64,000 nt of DNA, taken from contig JAWQEG010000717.1 of the NCBI GenBank assembly GCA_033782935.1, forward strand, positions 310,001 through 374,000. The letters run 5' to 3'. Origin of the DNA: Petrolisthes cinctipes (lineage: Eukaryota; Arthropoda; Malacostraca; Decapoda; Porcellanidae). Below, one piece after another: positions 47,788 to 62,412 of the stretch; positions within the stretch are counted from its first letter, which is position 1, and every line of letters begins with the position of its first letter. Both the position numbers and the translations under genes were made by a program. A model generated the notes under the pieces. It had not been told where the DNA came from. It saw only the letters and a list, made by a program, of their open reading frames with translations, and ran no database searches.

Positions 47788-50700
47788 ATGCTAAAAATCG
47801 ATATTTTTGGTGCCCAAAGTCAATATGTGCATGTATCTTCTGTACCCGTTTATATCTCAAATTCAGGCTCAAAACACCCGAAAATTCAATATTTTGGGGT
47901 CCCAGAAGCAATCTGTACAGTGCTAGAATATTTTCAAAATATAGGCTAAAAACATGCTAAAAATCGATCTTTTACGTGCCAAAAAGTCGATATCTCAAAT
48001 TCAGTCCCAAAACACCCGAAAATTCGATATTTAGGGGTCCCAGAAGCGATCTGTACATGCCTACTCCGTTTTAGAGTATTTTCAAAATACATGCTCAAAA
48101 CATACTGAAAATCGATCTTTTAGGTGCACAAAAGTCGATATGTGCATGCATCTTCAGTACCCGTTTATATCTCAAATTCAGGCTCAAAAGACCCGAAAAT
48201 TCAATATTTTGGGGTCCCAGAAGCAATCTGTACATGCCTACTCAGTGTTAGAGTATTTTCAAAATACAGGCCCAAAACATGCTGAAAATCGATATTTTAG
48301 ATGCCCAAAGTCAATATGTGCATGTATCTTCTGTACCCGTTTATATCTCAAATTCAGGCTCAAAACACCCGAAAATTCAATATTTTGGGGTCCCAGAAGC
48401 AATCTGTACATGCCTACACAGTGCTAGAATATTTTCAAAATATAGGCTAAAAACATGCTAAAAATCGACATTTTAGGTGCCAAAAAATCGATATCTCAAA
48501 TTCAGTCCCAAAACACCCGAAAATTCGATATTTAGAGGTCCCTGAAGGTATCTGTACATGCCTACACTGTGTTAGAGTATTTTCAAAATACAGGCCAAAA
48601 ACATACTGAAAATCGATCTTTTAGGTGCCCAAAAGTCGATATGTGCATGCATCTTCTGTACCCGTTTATATCTCAAATTCTGGCCCTAAACACCCAAAAA
48701 TTCGATATTTTGGGGTCCCAGAAGCGATCTGTACATGCCTACTCCGTGTTAGAGTATTTTCAAAATACAGGCTAAAAACATGCTGAAAATCGATATTTTT
48801 GGTGCCCAAAGTCAATATGTGCATGTATCTTCTGTACCCGTTTATATCTCAAATTCAGGCTCAAAACACCCGAAAATTCAATATTTTGGGGTCCCAGAAG
48901 CAATCTGTACAGTGCTAGAATATTTTTAAAATATAGGCTAAAAACATGCTAAAAATCGATCTTTTAGGTGCCAAAAAGTCGATATCTCAAATTCAGTCCC
49001 AAAACACCCGAAAATTCGATATTTAGGGGTCCCAGAAGCGATCTGTACATGATTACTCCGTGTTAGAGTATTTTCAAAATACATGCTCAAAACATACTGA
49101 AAATCGATCTTTTAGGTGCACAAAAGTCGATATGTGCATGCATCTTCAGTACCCGTTTATATCTCAAATTCAGGCTCAAAACACCCGAAAATTCAATATT
49201 TTGGGGTCCCAGAAGCAATCTGTACATGCCTACTCAGTGTTAGAGTATTTTCAAAATGCAGGCCCAAAACATGCTGAAAATCGATATTTTAGATGCCCAA
49301 AGTCAATATGTGCATGTATCTTCTGTACCCGTTTATATCTCAAATTCAGGCTCAAAACACCCGAAAATTCAATATTTTGGGGTCCCAGAAGCAATCTGTA
49401 CATGCCTACACAGTGCAAGAATATTTTCAAAATATAGGCTAAAAACATGCTAAAAATCGACATTTTAGGTGCCAAAAAATCGATATCTCAAATTCAGTCC
49501 CAAAACACCCGAAAATTCGATATTTAGAGGTCCCAGAAGGTATCTGTACATGCCTACACTGTGTTAGAGTATTTTCAAATTACAGGCCAAAAACATACTG
49601 AAAATCGATCTTTTAGGTGCCCAAAAGTCGATATGTGCATGCATCTTCTGTACCCGTTTATATCTCAAATTCTGGCCCTAAACACCCGAAAATTCGATAT
49701 TTTGGGGTCCCAGAAGCGATCTTTACATGCCTACTCCGTGTTAGAGTATTTTCAAAATACAAGCCAAAAACATGCAGAAAATCGATATTTTTGGTGCCCA
49801 GAGTCAATATGTGCATGTATCTTCTGTACCCGTTTATATCTCAAATTCAGGCTCAAAACACCCGAAAATTCAATATTTTGGGGTCCCAGAAGCAATCTGT
49901 ACAGTGCTAGAATATTTTCAAAATATAGGCTAAAAACATGCTAAAAATTGACATTTTAGGTGCCAAAAAATCGATATCTCAAATTCAGTCCCAAAACACC
50001 CGAAAATTCGATATTTAGAGGTCCCAGAAGGTATCTGTACATGCCTACACTGTGTTAGAGTATTTTCAAAATACAGGCCAAAAACATACTGAAAATCGAT
50101 CTTTTAGGTGCCCAAAAGTCGATATGTGCATGTATCTTCTGTACCCGTTTATATCTCAAATTCAGGCTCAAAACACCCGAAAATTCAATATTTTGGGGTC
50201 CCAGAAGCAATCTGTACAGTGTTAGAATATTTTCAAAATATAGGCTAAAAACATGCTAAAAATCGATCTTTTAGGTGCCAAAAAGTCGATATCTCAAATT
50301 CAGTCCCAAAACACCCGAAAATTCGATATTTAGGGGTCCCAGAAGCGATCTGTACATGCCTACTCCGTGTTAGAGTATTTTCAAAATACATGCTCAAAAC
50401 ATACTGAAAATCGATCTTTTAGGTGCACAAAAGTCGATATGTGCATGCATCTTCAGTACCCGTTTATATCTCAAATTCAGGCTCAAAACACCCGAAAATT
50501 CAATATTTTGGGGTCCCAGAAGCAATCTGTACATGCCTACTCAGTGTTAGAGTATTTTCAAAATACAGGCCCAAAACATGCTGAAAATCGATATTTTAGA
50601 TGCTTAAAGTCAATATGTGCATGTATCTTCTGTACCCGTTTATATCTCAAATTCAGGCTCAAAACACCCGAAAATTCAATATTTTGGGGTCCCAGAAGCA

Positions 50701-52193
50701 ATCTGTACATGCCTACACAGTGCTAGAATATTTTCAAAATACAGGCCAAAAACATACTGAAAATCGATCTTTTAGGTGCCCAAAAGTCGATATGTGCATG
50801 CATCTTCTGTACCCGTTTATATCTCAAATTCTGGCCCTAAACACCCGAAAATTCGATATTTTGGGGTCCCATAAGCGATCTGTACATGCCTACTCCGTGT
50901 TAGAGTATTTTCAAAATTCAGGCCCAAAACATGCTAAAAATCGATATTTTTTTTGCCCAAAGTCAATATGTGCATGTATCTTCTGTACCCGTTTATATCT
51001 CAAATTCAGGCTCAAAACACACGAAAATTCAATATTTTGGGGTCCCAGAAGCAATCTGTACATGCCTACTCAGTGCTAGAATATTTTCAAAATATAGGCT
51101 AAAAACATGCTAAAAATCGATCTTTTAGGTGCCAAAAATTCGATATCTCAAATTCAGTCCCAAAACACCCGAAAATTCGATATTTAGGGGTCCCAGAAGC
51201 GATCTGTACATGCCAACTCCGTGTTAGAGTATTTTCAAAATACATGCTCAAAATATACTGAAAATCGATCTTTTAGGTGCACAAAAGTCGATATGTGCAT
51301 GCATCTTCAGTACCCGTTTATATCTCAAATTCAGGCTCAAAACACCCTAAAATTCAATATTTTGGGGTCCCAGAAGCAATCTGTACATGCCTACTCAGTG
51401 TTAGAGTATTTTCAAAATACAGGCCCAAAACATGCTGAAAATCGATATTTTAGATGCCCAAAGTCAATATGTGCATGTATCTTCTGTACCCGTTTATATC
51501 TCAAATTCAGGCTCAAAACACCCGAAATTTCAATATTTTGGGGTCCCAGAAGCAATCTGTACAGTGCTAGAATATTTTCAAAATATAGGCTAAAAACATG
51601 CTAAATATCGACCTTTTAGGTGCCAAAAAGTCGATATCTCAAATTCAGTCCCAAAACACCCGAAAATTCGATATTTAGGGGTCCCAGAAGCGATCTGTAC
51701 ATGCCTACTCCGTGTTAGAGTATTTTCAAAATACATGCTCAAAACATACTGAAAATCTATCTTTTAGGTGCACAAAAGTCGATATGTGCATGTATCTTCT
51801 GTACCCGTTTATATCTCAAATTCAGGCTCAAAACACCCGAAAATTCAATATTTTGGGGTCCCAGAAGCAATCTGTACATGCCTACTCAGTGCTAGAATAT
51901 TTTCAAAATATAGGCTAAAAACATGCTAAAAATCGATCTTTTAGGTGCCAAAAAGTCGATATCTCAAATTCAGTCCCAAAACACACGAAAATTCGATATT
52001 TAGGGGTCCCAGAAGCGATCTGAAAATCGATCTTTTAGGTGCACAAAAGTCGATATGTGCATGCATCTTCAGTACCCGTTTATATCTCAAATTCAGGCTC
52101 AAAACACCCGAAAATTCAATATTTTGGGGTCCCAGAAGCAATCTGTACATGCCTACTCAGTGTTAGAGTATTTTCAAAATACAGGCCCAAAAC
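47788..52193 (+). repeat. 4406-bp unit, copy 2
   Basis: Every monomer and private mark of 43382-47787 recurs at +4406 bp, including ATTTTTTTTGCCC and the truncated S2-D fusion. The only differences I noticed by eye are A at 44319 versus C at 48725 and A at 44864 versus C at 49270, so this is probably the youngest large duplication in the window. Confidence 0.93.
51923..52193 (+). repeat. Truncated S2 fused to D (54-bp deletion), copy 2
   Basis: Identical junction at +4406 bp (near 52022). The shared breakpoint shows that the deletion preceded the 4406-bp duplication. Confidence 0.88.
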
Positions 52194-55100
52194 ATGCTGA
52201 AAATCGATATTTTAGATGCCCAAAGTCAATATGTGCATGTATCTTCTGTACACGTTTATATCTCAAATTCAGGCTCAAAACACCCGAAAATTCATTATTT
52301 TGGGGTCCCAGAAGCGATCTGTACATGCCTACTCTGTGTTAGAGTATTTTCAAAATACAGGCCCAAAACATGCTGAAAATCGATATTTTTGGTGCCCAAA
52401 GTCAATATGTGCATGTATCTTCTGTACCCGTTTATATCTCAAATTCAGGCTCAAAACACCCGAAAATTCAATATTTTGGGGTCCCAGAAGCAATCTGTAC
52501 ATGCCTACACAGTGCTAGAATATTTTCAAAATATAGGCTAAAAACATGCTAAAAATCGACATTTTAGGTGCCAAAGAATCGATATCTCAAATTCAGTCCC
52601 AAAACACCCGAAAATTCGATATTTAGAGGTCCCAGAAGGTATCTGTACATGCCTACTCCGTGTTATAGTATTTTCAAAATACAGGCCAAAAACATACTGA
52701 AAATCGGTCTTTTAGGTGCCCAAAAGTCGATATGTGCATGCATCTTCTGTACCCGTTTATATCTCAAATTTTGGCCCTAAACACCCGAAAATTCGATATT
52801 TTGGGGTCCCAGAAGCGATCTGTACATGCCTACTCCGTGATAGAGTATTTTCAAAATACAAGCCAAAAACATGCTGAAAATCGATTATTTTGGTGCCCAA
52901 AGTCAATATGTGCATGTATCTTCTGTACCCGTTTATATCTCAAATTCAGGCTCAAAACGTCCGAAAATTCAATATTTTGGGGTCCCAGAAGCAATCTGTA
53001 CAGTGCTAGAATATTTTCAAAATATAGGCTAAAAACATGCTAAAAATCGATCTATTAGTTGCCAAAAAGTCGATATCTCAAATTCAGTCCCAAAACACCC
53101 GAAAATTCGATATTTAGGGGTCCCAGAAGCGATCTGTACATGCCTACTCCGTGTTAGAGTATTTTCAAAATACAGGCTCAAAACATACTGAAAATCGATC
53201 TTTTAGGTGCACAAAAGTCGATATGTGCATGCATCTTCAGTACCCGTTTATATCTCAAATTCAGGCTCAAAACACCCGAAAATTCAATATTTTGGGGTCC
53301 CAGAAGCAATCTGTACATGCCTTCTCAGTGTTAGAGTACTTTCAAAATACAGGCCCAAAACATGCTGAAAATCGATATTTTAGATGCCCAAAGTCAATAT
53401 GTGCATGTATCTACTGTACCCGTTTATATCTCAAATTCAGGCTCAAAACACCCGAAAATTCAATATTTTGGGGTCCCAGAAGCAATCTGTACATGCCTAC
53501 ACAGTGCTAGAATATATTCAAAATATAGGCTAAAAACATGCTAAAAATCGACATTTTAGGTGCCAAAAAATCGATATCTCAAATTCAGTCCCAAAACACC
53601 CGAAAATTCGATATTTAGAGGTCCCTGAAGGTATCTGTACATGCCTACACTGTGTTAGAGTATTTTCAAAATACAGGCCAAAAACATACTGAAAATCGAT
53701 CTTTTAGGTGCCCAAAAGTCGTTATGTGCATGCATCTTCTGTACCCGTTTATATCTCAAATTCTGGTTCTAAACACCCGAAAATTCGATATTTTGGGGTC
53801 CCAGAAGCGATCTGTACATGCCTACTCCGTGTTAGAGTATTTTCAAAATACAGGCCAAAAACATGCTAAAAATCGATATTTTTGGTGCCCAAAGTCAATA
53901 TGTGCATGTATCTTCTGTACCCGTTTATATCTCAAATTCAGGCTCAAAACACCCGAAAATTCAATATTTTGGGGTCCCAGAAGCAATCTGTACAGTGCTA
54001 GAATATTTTCAAAATATAGGCTAAAAACATGCTAAAAATCGATCTTTTAGGTGCCAAAAAATCGATATCTCAAATTCAGTCCCAAAACACCCGAAAATTC
54101 GATATTTAGAGGTCCCAGAAGGTATCTGTACATGCCTACTCCGTGTTAGAGTATTTTCAAAATACAGGCCAAAAACATACTGAAAATCGATCTTTTAGGT
54201 GCCCAAAAGTCGATATGTGCATGCATCTTCTGTACCCGTTTATATCTCAAATTCTGGCCCTAAACACCCGAAAATTCGATATTTTGGGGTCCCATAAGCG
54301 ATCTGTACATGCCTACTCCGTGTTAGAGTATTTTCAAAATTCAGGCCAAAAACATGCTAAAAATCGATATTTTTTGTGCCCAAAGTCAATATGTGCATGT
54401 ATATTCTGTACCCGTTTATATCTCAAATTCAGGCTCAAAACACCCGAAAATTCAATATTTTGGGGTCCCAGAAGCAATCTGTACATGCCTACTCAGTGCT
54501 AGAATATTTTCAAAATATAGGCTAAAAACATGCTAAAAATCGATCTTTTAGGTGCCAAAAAGTCGATATCTCAAATTCAGTCCCAAAACACCCGAAAATT
54601 CGATATTTAGGGGTCCCAGAAGCGATCTGTACATGCCTACTCCGTGTTAGAGTATTTTCAAAATACATGCTCAAAATATACTGAAAATCGATCTTTTAGG
54701 TGCACAAAAGTCGATATGTGCATGCATCTTCAGTACCCGTTTATATCTCAAATTAAGGCTCAAAACACCCGAAAATTCAATATTTTGGGGTCCCAGAAGC
54801 AATCTGTACATGCCTACTCAGTGTTAGAGTATTTTCAAAATACAGGCCCAAAACATGCTGAAAATCGATATTTTAGATGCCCAAAGTCAATATGTGCATG
54901 TATCTTCTGTACCCGTTTATATCTCAAATTCAGGCTCAAAACACCCGAAAATTCAATATTTTGGGGTCCCAGAAGCAATCTGTACAGTGCTAGAATATTT
55001 TCAAAATATAGGCTAAAAACATGCTAAATATCGACCTTTTAGGTGCCAAAAAGTCGATATCTCAAATTCAGTCCCAAAACACCCGAAAATTCGATATTTA

Positions 55101-56161
55101 GGGGTTCCAGAAGCGATCTGTACATGCCTACTCCGTGTTAGAGTATTTTCAAAATACATGCTCAAAACATACTGAAAATCGATTTTTTAGGTGCACAAAA
55201 GTCGATATGTGCATGTATCTTCTGTACCCGTTTATATCTTAAATTCAGGCTCAAAACACCCGAAAATTCAATATTTTGGGGTCCCAGAAGCAATCTGTAC
55301 ATGCCTACACAGTGCTAGAATATTTTCAAAATATAGGCTAAAAACATGCTAAAAATCGACATTTTAGGTGCCAAAAAATCGATATCTCAAATTCAGTCCC
55401 AAAACACCCGAAAATTCGATATTTAGAGGTCCCAGAAGGTATCTGTACATGCCTACTCTGTGTTAGAGTATTTTCAAAATACAGGCCAAAAACATACTGA
55501 AAATCGATCTTTTAGGTGCCCAAAAGTCGATATGTGCATGCATCTTCTGTACCCGTTTATATCTCAAATTCTGGCCCTAAACACCCGAAAATTCGATATT
55601 TTGGGGTCCCATAAGCGATCTGTACATGCCTACTCCGTGTTAGAGTATTTTCAAAATTCAGGCCCAAAACATGCTAAAAATCGATATTTTTTGTGCCCAA
55701 AGTCAATATGTGCATGTATCTTCTGTACCCGTTTATATCTCAAATTCAGGCTCAAAACACCCGAAAATTCAATATTTTGGGGTCCCAGAAGCAATCTATA
55801 CAGTGCTAGAATATTTTCAAAATATAGGCTAAAAACATGCTAAAAATCGATCTTTTAGGTGCCAAAAAGTCGATATCTCAAATTCAGTCCCAAAACACCC
55901 GAAAATTCGATATTTAGGGGTCCCAGAAGCGATCTGTACATGCCTACTCCGTGTTAGAGTATTTTCAAAATACATGCTCAAAACATACTGAAAATCGATC
56001 TTTTAGGTGCACAAAAGTCGATATGTGCTTGCATCTTCAGTACCCGTTTATATCTCAAATTCTGGCTCAAAACACCCGAAAATTCAATATTTTGGGGTCC
56101 CAGAAGCAATCTGTACATGCCTACTCAGTGTTAGAGTATTTTCAAAATTCAGGCCCAAAAC
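52194..56161 (+). repeat. Heterogeneous hexamer-derived segment
   Basis: Order: A C S1 B c S2 D A S1 B c S1-like B C S2 D a S2 D/C S1 B c S2 D. Monomers carry many private changes not seen in the centre, for example GTGTTATAG near 52660, CGATTATTTTGG near 52884, AAACGTCCG near 52957, TCTATTAGTTGCC near 53052, GTTATGTGC near 53722 and TCTGGTTCTAAAC near 53762. No long-range duplicate is evident for 52194-54176. Confidence 0.85.
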
Positions 56162-57654
56162 ATGCTGAAAATCGATATTTTAGATGCCCAAAGTCAATAT
56201 GTGCATGTATCTTCTGTACCCGTTTATATCTCAAATTCAGGCTCAAAACACCCGAAAATTCAATATTTTGGGGTCCCAGAAGCAATCTGTACATGCCTAC
56301 ACAGTGCTAGAATATTTTCAAAATATAGGCTAAAAACATGCTAAAAATCGACATTTTAGGTGCCAAAAAATCGATATATCAAATTCAGTCCCAAAACACC
56401 CGAAAATTCGATATTTAGAGGTCCCAGAAGGTATCTGTACATGCCTACTCCGTGTTAGAGTATTTTCAAAATACAGGCCAAAAACATACTGAAAATCGAT
56501 CTTTTAGGTGCCCAAAAGTCGATATGTGCATGCATCTTCTGTACCCGTTTATATCTCAAATTCTGGCCCTAAACACCCGAAAATTCGATATTTTGGGGTC
56601 CCAGAAGCGATCTGTACATGCCTACTCCGTGTTAGAGTATTTTCAAAATTCAGGCCCAAAACATGCTGAAAATCGATATTTTTGGTGCCCAAAGTCAATA
56701 TGTGCATGTCTCTTCTGTACCCGTTTATATCTCAAATTCAGGCTCAAAACACCCGAAAATTCAATATTTTGGGGTCCCAGAAGCAATCTGTACATGCCTA
56801 CTCAGTGCTAGAATATTTTCAAAATATAGGCTAAAAACATGCTAAAAATCGATCTTTTAGGTGCCAAAAAGTCGATATCGCAAATTCAGTCCCAAAACAC
56901 CCGAAAATTCGATATTTAGGGGTCCCAGAAGCGATCTATACATGCCTACTCCGTGTTAGAGTATTTTCAAAATACATGCTCAAAATATACTGAAAATCGA
57001 TCTTTTAGGTGCACAAAAGTCGATATGTGCATGCATCTTCAGTACCCGTTTATATCTCAAATTCAGGCTCAAAACACCCGAAAATTCAAAATTTTGGGGT
57101 CCCAGAAGCAATCTGTACATGCCTACTCAGTGTTAGAGTATTTTCAAAATACAGGCCCAAAACATGCTGAAAATCGATATTTTAGATGCCCAAAGTCAAT
57201 ATGTGCATGTATCTTCTGTACCCGTTTATATCTCAAATTCAGGCTCAAAACACCCGAAAATTTAATATTTTGGGGTCCCAGAAGCAATCTGTACAGTGCT
57301 AGAATATTTTCAAAATATAGGCTAAAAACATGCTAAATATCGACCTTTTAGGTGCCAAAAAGTCGATATCTCAAATTCAGTCCCAAAACACCCGAAAATT
57401 CGATATTTAGGGGTCCCAGAAGCGATCTGTACATGCTTACTCCGTGTTAGAGTATTTTCAAAATACAGGCCAAAAACATACTGAAAATCGATCTTTTAGG
57501 TGCCCAAAAGTCGATATGTGCATGTATCTTCTGTACCCGTTTATATCTCAAATTCAGGCTCAAAACACCCGAAAATTCAATATTTTGGGGTCCCAGAAGC
57601 AATCTGTACATGCCTACTCAGTGCTAGAATATTTTCAAAATATAGGCTAAAAAC
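56162..57654 (+). repeat. 6251-bp-spaced duplicate, first copy
   Basis: A S1 B C S2 D a S2 B/C. It shares rare variants with 62413-63905 at +6251 bp: CATGTCTCTTCTG, GATATCGCAAATTC, GATCTATACATG, TTCAAAATTTTGGGG, GAAAATTTAATATT and CATGCTTACTCCG. Confidence 0.88.
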
Positions 57655-60600
57655 ATGCTAAAAATCGATCTTTTAGGTGCCAAAAAGTCGATATCTCAAA
57701 TTCAGTCCCAAAACACCCGAAAATTCGATATTTAGGGGTCCCAGAAGCGATCTGTACATGCCTACTCCGTGTTAGAGTATTTTCAAAATACATGCTCAAA
57801 ATATACTGAAAATCGATCTTTTAGGTGCACAAAAGTCGATATGTGCATGCATCTTCAGTACCCGTTTATATCTCAAATTCAGGCTCAAAACACCCGAAAA
57901 TTCAATATTTTGGGGTCCCAGAAGCAATCTGTACATGCCTACTCAGTGTTAGAGTATTTTCAAAATACAGGCCCAAAACATGCTGAAAATCGATATTTTA
58001 GATTCCCAAAGTCAATATGTGCATGTATCTTCTGTACCCGTTTATATCTCAAATTCAGGCTCAAAACACCCGAAAATTCAATATTTTGTGGTCCCAGAAG
58101 CAATCTGTACAGTGCTAGAATATTTTCAAAATATAGGCTAAAAACATGCTAAATATCGACCTTTTAGGTGCCAAAAAGTCGATATCTCAAATTCAGTCCC
58201 AAAACACCCGAAAATTCGATATTTAGGGGTCCCAGAAGCGATCTGTACATGCCTACTCCGTGTTAGAGTATTTTCAAAATACATGCTCAAAACATACTGA
58301 AAATCGATCTTTTAGGTGCACAAAAGTCGATATGTGCATGTATCTTCTGTACCCGTTTTTATTCAAATTCAGGCTCAAAACACCCGAAAATTCAATATTT
58401 TGGGGTCCCAGAAGCAATCTGTACATGCCTACTCAGTGCTAGAATATTTTCAAAATATAGGCTAAAAACATGCTAAAAATCGATCTTTTAGGTGACAAAA
58501 AGTCGATATCTCAAATTCAGTCCCAAAACACCCGAAAATTCGATATTTAGGGGTCCCAGAAGCGATCTGTACATGCCTACTCCGTGTTAGAGTATTTTCA
58601 AAATACATGCTCAAAATATACTGAAAATCGATCTTTTAGGTGCACAAAAGTCGATATGTGCATGCATCTTCAGTACCCGTTTATATCTCAAATTCAGGCT
58701 CAAAACACCCGAAAATTCAATATTTTGGGGTCCCAGAAGCAATCTGTACATGCCTACACAGTGCTAGAATATTTTCAAAATATAGGCTAAAAACATGCTA
58801 AAAATCGACATTTTAGGTGCCAAAAAATCGATATCTCAAATTCAGTCCCAAAACACCCGAAAATTCGATATTTAGAGGTCCCAGAAGGTATCTGTACATG
58901 CCTACTCCGTGTTAGAGTATTTTCAAAATACAGGCCAAAAACATACTGAAAATCGATCTTTTAGGTGCCCAAAAGTCGATATGTGCATGCATCTTTTGTA
59001 CCCGTTTATATCTCAAATTCTGGCCCTAAACACCCGAAAATTCGATATTTTGGGGTCCCATAAGCGATCTGTACATGCCTACTCCGTGTTAGAGTATTTT
59101 CAAAATTCAGGCCCAAAACATGCTAAAAATCGATATTTTTTGTGCCCAAAGTCAATATGTGCATGTATCTACTGTACCCGTTTATATCTCAAATTCAGGC
59201 TCAAAACACCCGAAAATTCAATATTTTGGGGTCCCAGAAGCAATCTGTACAGTGCTAGAATATTTTCAAAATATAGGCTAAAAACATGCTAAAAATCGAT
59301 CTTTTAGGTGCCAAAAAGTCGATATCTCAAATTCAGTCCCAAAACACCCGAAAATTCGATATTTAGGGGTCCCAGAAGCGATCTGTACATGCCTACTCCG
59401 TGTTAGAGTATTTTCAAAATACATGCTCAAAACATACTGAAAATCGATCTTTTAGGTGCACAAAAGTCGATATGTGCTTGCATCTTCAGTACCCGTTTAT
59501 ATCTCAAATTCTGGCTCAAAACACCCGAAAATTCAATATTTTGGGGTCCCAGAAGCAATCTGTACATGCCTACTCAGTGTTAGAGTATTTTCAAAATACA
59601 GGCCCAAAACATGCTGAAAATCGATATTTTAGATGCCCAAAGTCAATATGTGCATGTATCTTCTGTACCCGTTTATATCTCAAATTCAGGCTCAAAACAC
59701 CCGAAAATTCGATATTTTGGGGTCCCAGAAGCAATCTGTACATGCCTACACAGTGCTAGAATATTTTCAAAATATAGGCTAAAAACATGCTAAAAATCGA
59801 CATTTTAGGTGCCAAAAAATCGATATCTCAAATTCAGTCCCAAAACACCCGAAAATTCGATATTTAGAGGTCCCAGAAGGTATCTGTACATGCCTACTCC
59901 GTGTTAGAGTATTTTCAAAATACAGGCCAAAAACATACTGAAAATCGATCTTTTAGGTGCCCAAAAGTCGATATGTGCATGCATCTTCTGTACTCGTTTA
60001 TATCTCAAATTCTGGCCCTAAACACCCGAAAATTCGATATTTTGGGGTCCCAGAAGCGATCTGTACATGCCTACTCCGTGTTAGAGTATTTTCAAAATAC
60101 ATGCTCAAAATATACTGAAAATCGATCTTTTAGGTGCACAAAAGTCGATATGTGCATGCATCTTCAGTACCCGTTTATATCTCAAATTCAGGCTCAAAAC
60201 ACCCGAAAATTCAATATTTTGGGGTCCCAGAAGCAATCTGTACATGCCTACTCAGTGTTAGAGTATTTTCAAAATACAGGACCAAAACATGCTGAAAATC
60301 GATATTTTAGATGCCCAAAGTCAATATGTGCATGTATCTTCTGTACCCGTTTATATCTCAAATTCAGGCTCAAAACACCCGAAAATTCAATATTTTGGGG
60401 TCCCAGAAGCAATCTGTACAGTGCTAGAATATTTTCAAAATATAGGCTAAAAACATGCTAAATATCGACCTTTTAGGTGCCAAAAAGTCGATATCTCAAA
60501 TTCAGTCCCAAAACACCCGAAAATTCGATATTTAGGGGTCCCAGAAGCGATCTGTACATGCCTACTCCGTGTTAGAGTATTTTCAAAATACATGCTCAAA

Positions 60601-62412
60601 ACATACTGAAAATCGATCTTTTAGGTGCACAAAAGTCGATATGTGCATGTATCTTCTGTACCCGTTTATATCTCAAATTCAGGCTCAAAACACCCGAAAA
60701 TTCAATATTTTGGGGTCCCAGAAGCAATCTGTACATGCCTACTCAGTGCTAGAATATTTTCAAAATATAGGCTAAAAACATGCTAAAAATCGATCTTTTA
60801 GGTGCCAAAAAGTCGATATCTCAAATTCAGTCCCAAAACACCAGAAAATTCGATATTTAGGGGTCCCAGAAGCGATCTGTACATGCCTACTCCGTGTTAG
60901 AGTATTTTCAAAATACATGCTCAAAATATACTGAAAATCGATCTTTTAGGTGCACAAAAGTCGATATGTGCATGCATCTTCAGTACCCGTTTATATCTCA
61001 AATTCAGGCTCAAAACACCCGAAAATTCAATATTTTGGGGTCCCAGAAGCAATCTGTACATGCCTACTCAGTGTTAGAGTATTTTCAAAATACAGGCCCA
61101 AAACATGCTGAAAATCGATATTTTAGATGCCCAAAGTCAATATGTGCATGTATCTTCTGTACCCGTTTATATCTCAAATTCAGGCTCAAAACACCCGAAA
61201 AATCAATATTTTGGGGTCCCAGAAGCAATCTGTACAGTGCTAGAATATTTTCAAAATATAGGCTAAAAACATGCTAAATATCGACCTTTTAGGTGCCAAA
61301 AAGTCGATATCTCAAATTCAGTCCCAAAACACCCGAAAATTCGATATTTAGGGGTCCCAGAAGCGATCTGTACATGCCTACTCCGTGTTAGAGTATTTTC
61401 AAAATACATGCTCAAAATATACTGAAAATCGATCTTTTAGGTGCACAAAAGTCGATATGTGCATGCATCTTCAGTACCCGTTTATATCTCAAATTCAGGC
61501 TCAAAACACCCGAAAATTCAATATTTTGGGGTCCCAGAAGCAATCTGTACATGCCTACACAGTGCTAGAATATTTTCAAAATATAGGCTAAAAACATGCT
61601 AAAAATCGACATTTTAGGTGCCAAAAAATCGATATCTCAAATTCAGTCCCAAAACACCCGAAAATTCGATATTTAGAGGTCCCAGAAGGTATCTGTACAT
61701 GCCTACTCCGTGTTAGAGTATTTTCAAAATGCAGGCCAAAAACATACTGAAAATCGATCTTTTAGGTGCCCAAAAGTCGATATGTGCATGCATCTTTTGT
61801 ACCCGTTTATATCTCAAATTCTGGCCCTAAACACCCGAAAATTCGATATTTTGGGGTCCCATAAGCGATCTGTACATGCCTACTCCGTGTTAGAGTATTT
61901 TCAAAATTCAGGCCCAAAACATGCTAAAAATCGATATTTTTTGTGCCCAAAGTCAATATGTGCATGTATCTACTGTACCCGTTTATATCTCAAATTCAGG
62001 CTCAAAACACCCGAAAATTCAATATTTTGGGGTCCCAGAAGCAATCTGTACAGTGCTAGAATATTTTCAAAATATAGGCTAAAAACATGCTAAAAATCGA
62101 TCTTTTAGGTGCCAAAAAGTCGATATCTCAAATTCAGTCCCAAAACACCCGAAAATTCGATATTTAGGGGTCCCAGAAGCGATCTGTACATGCCTACTCC
62201 GTGTTAAAGTATTTTCAAAATACATGCTCAAAACATACTGAAAATCGATCTTTTTAGGTGCACAAAAGTCGATATGTGCTTGCATCTTCAGTACCCGTTT
62301 ATATCTCAAATTCTGGCTCAAAACACCCGAAAATTCAATATTTTGGGGTCCCAGAAGCAATCTGTACATGCCTACTCAGTGTTAGAGTATTTTCAAAATA
62401 CAGGCCCAAAAC
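57655..62412 (+). repeat. Heterogeneous segment with internal 3125-, 3449- and 2801-bp-spaced duplicates
   Basis: Order: S2 D a S2 D/C S2 D S1 B c S2 D A S1 B(S2 tail) D a S2 D/C S2 D a S2 D S1 B c S2 D. Stretches 57330-58293 and 60455-61418 align at +3125 bp. 55494-56661 aligns with 58943-60110 at +3449 bp. 58618-59934 aligns with 61419-62736 at +2801/2802 bp, the extra base being a T near 62253. B at 59935-60111 has an S2-type tail and joins D directly. Confidence 0.85.

Noticed and set aside
43382..52193. Near-identical 4406-bp pair as a sure assembly artefact
   Set aside because: Two substitutions separate the copies and the flanking monomers differ, so an artefact is possible but not shown. 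It was kept as a finding with read-depth checking suggested.
59901..60461. 186-codon open frame and dozens of related frames of 60-159 codons on both strands as a repetitive protein family
   Set aside because: The frames start at GTG or ATG inside every monomer, overlap each other in different frames, end wherever a 148-, 166- or 176-bp monomer shifts frame, and follow the satellite's nucleotide repeats exactly. There are no promoters, introns or recognisable domains, so they are not annotated as genes.
62079..62369. Minus-strand open frames of 61-96 codons
   Set aside because: They are reverse-strand shadows of the same monomers, with frames crossing S2 and D monomer boundaries.
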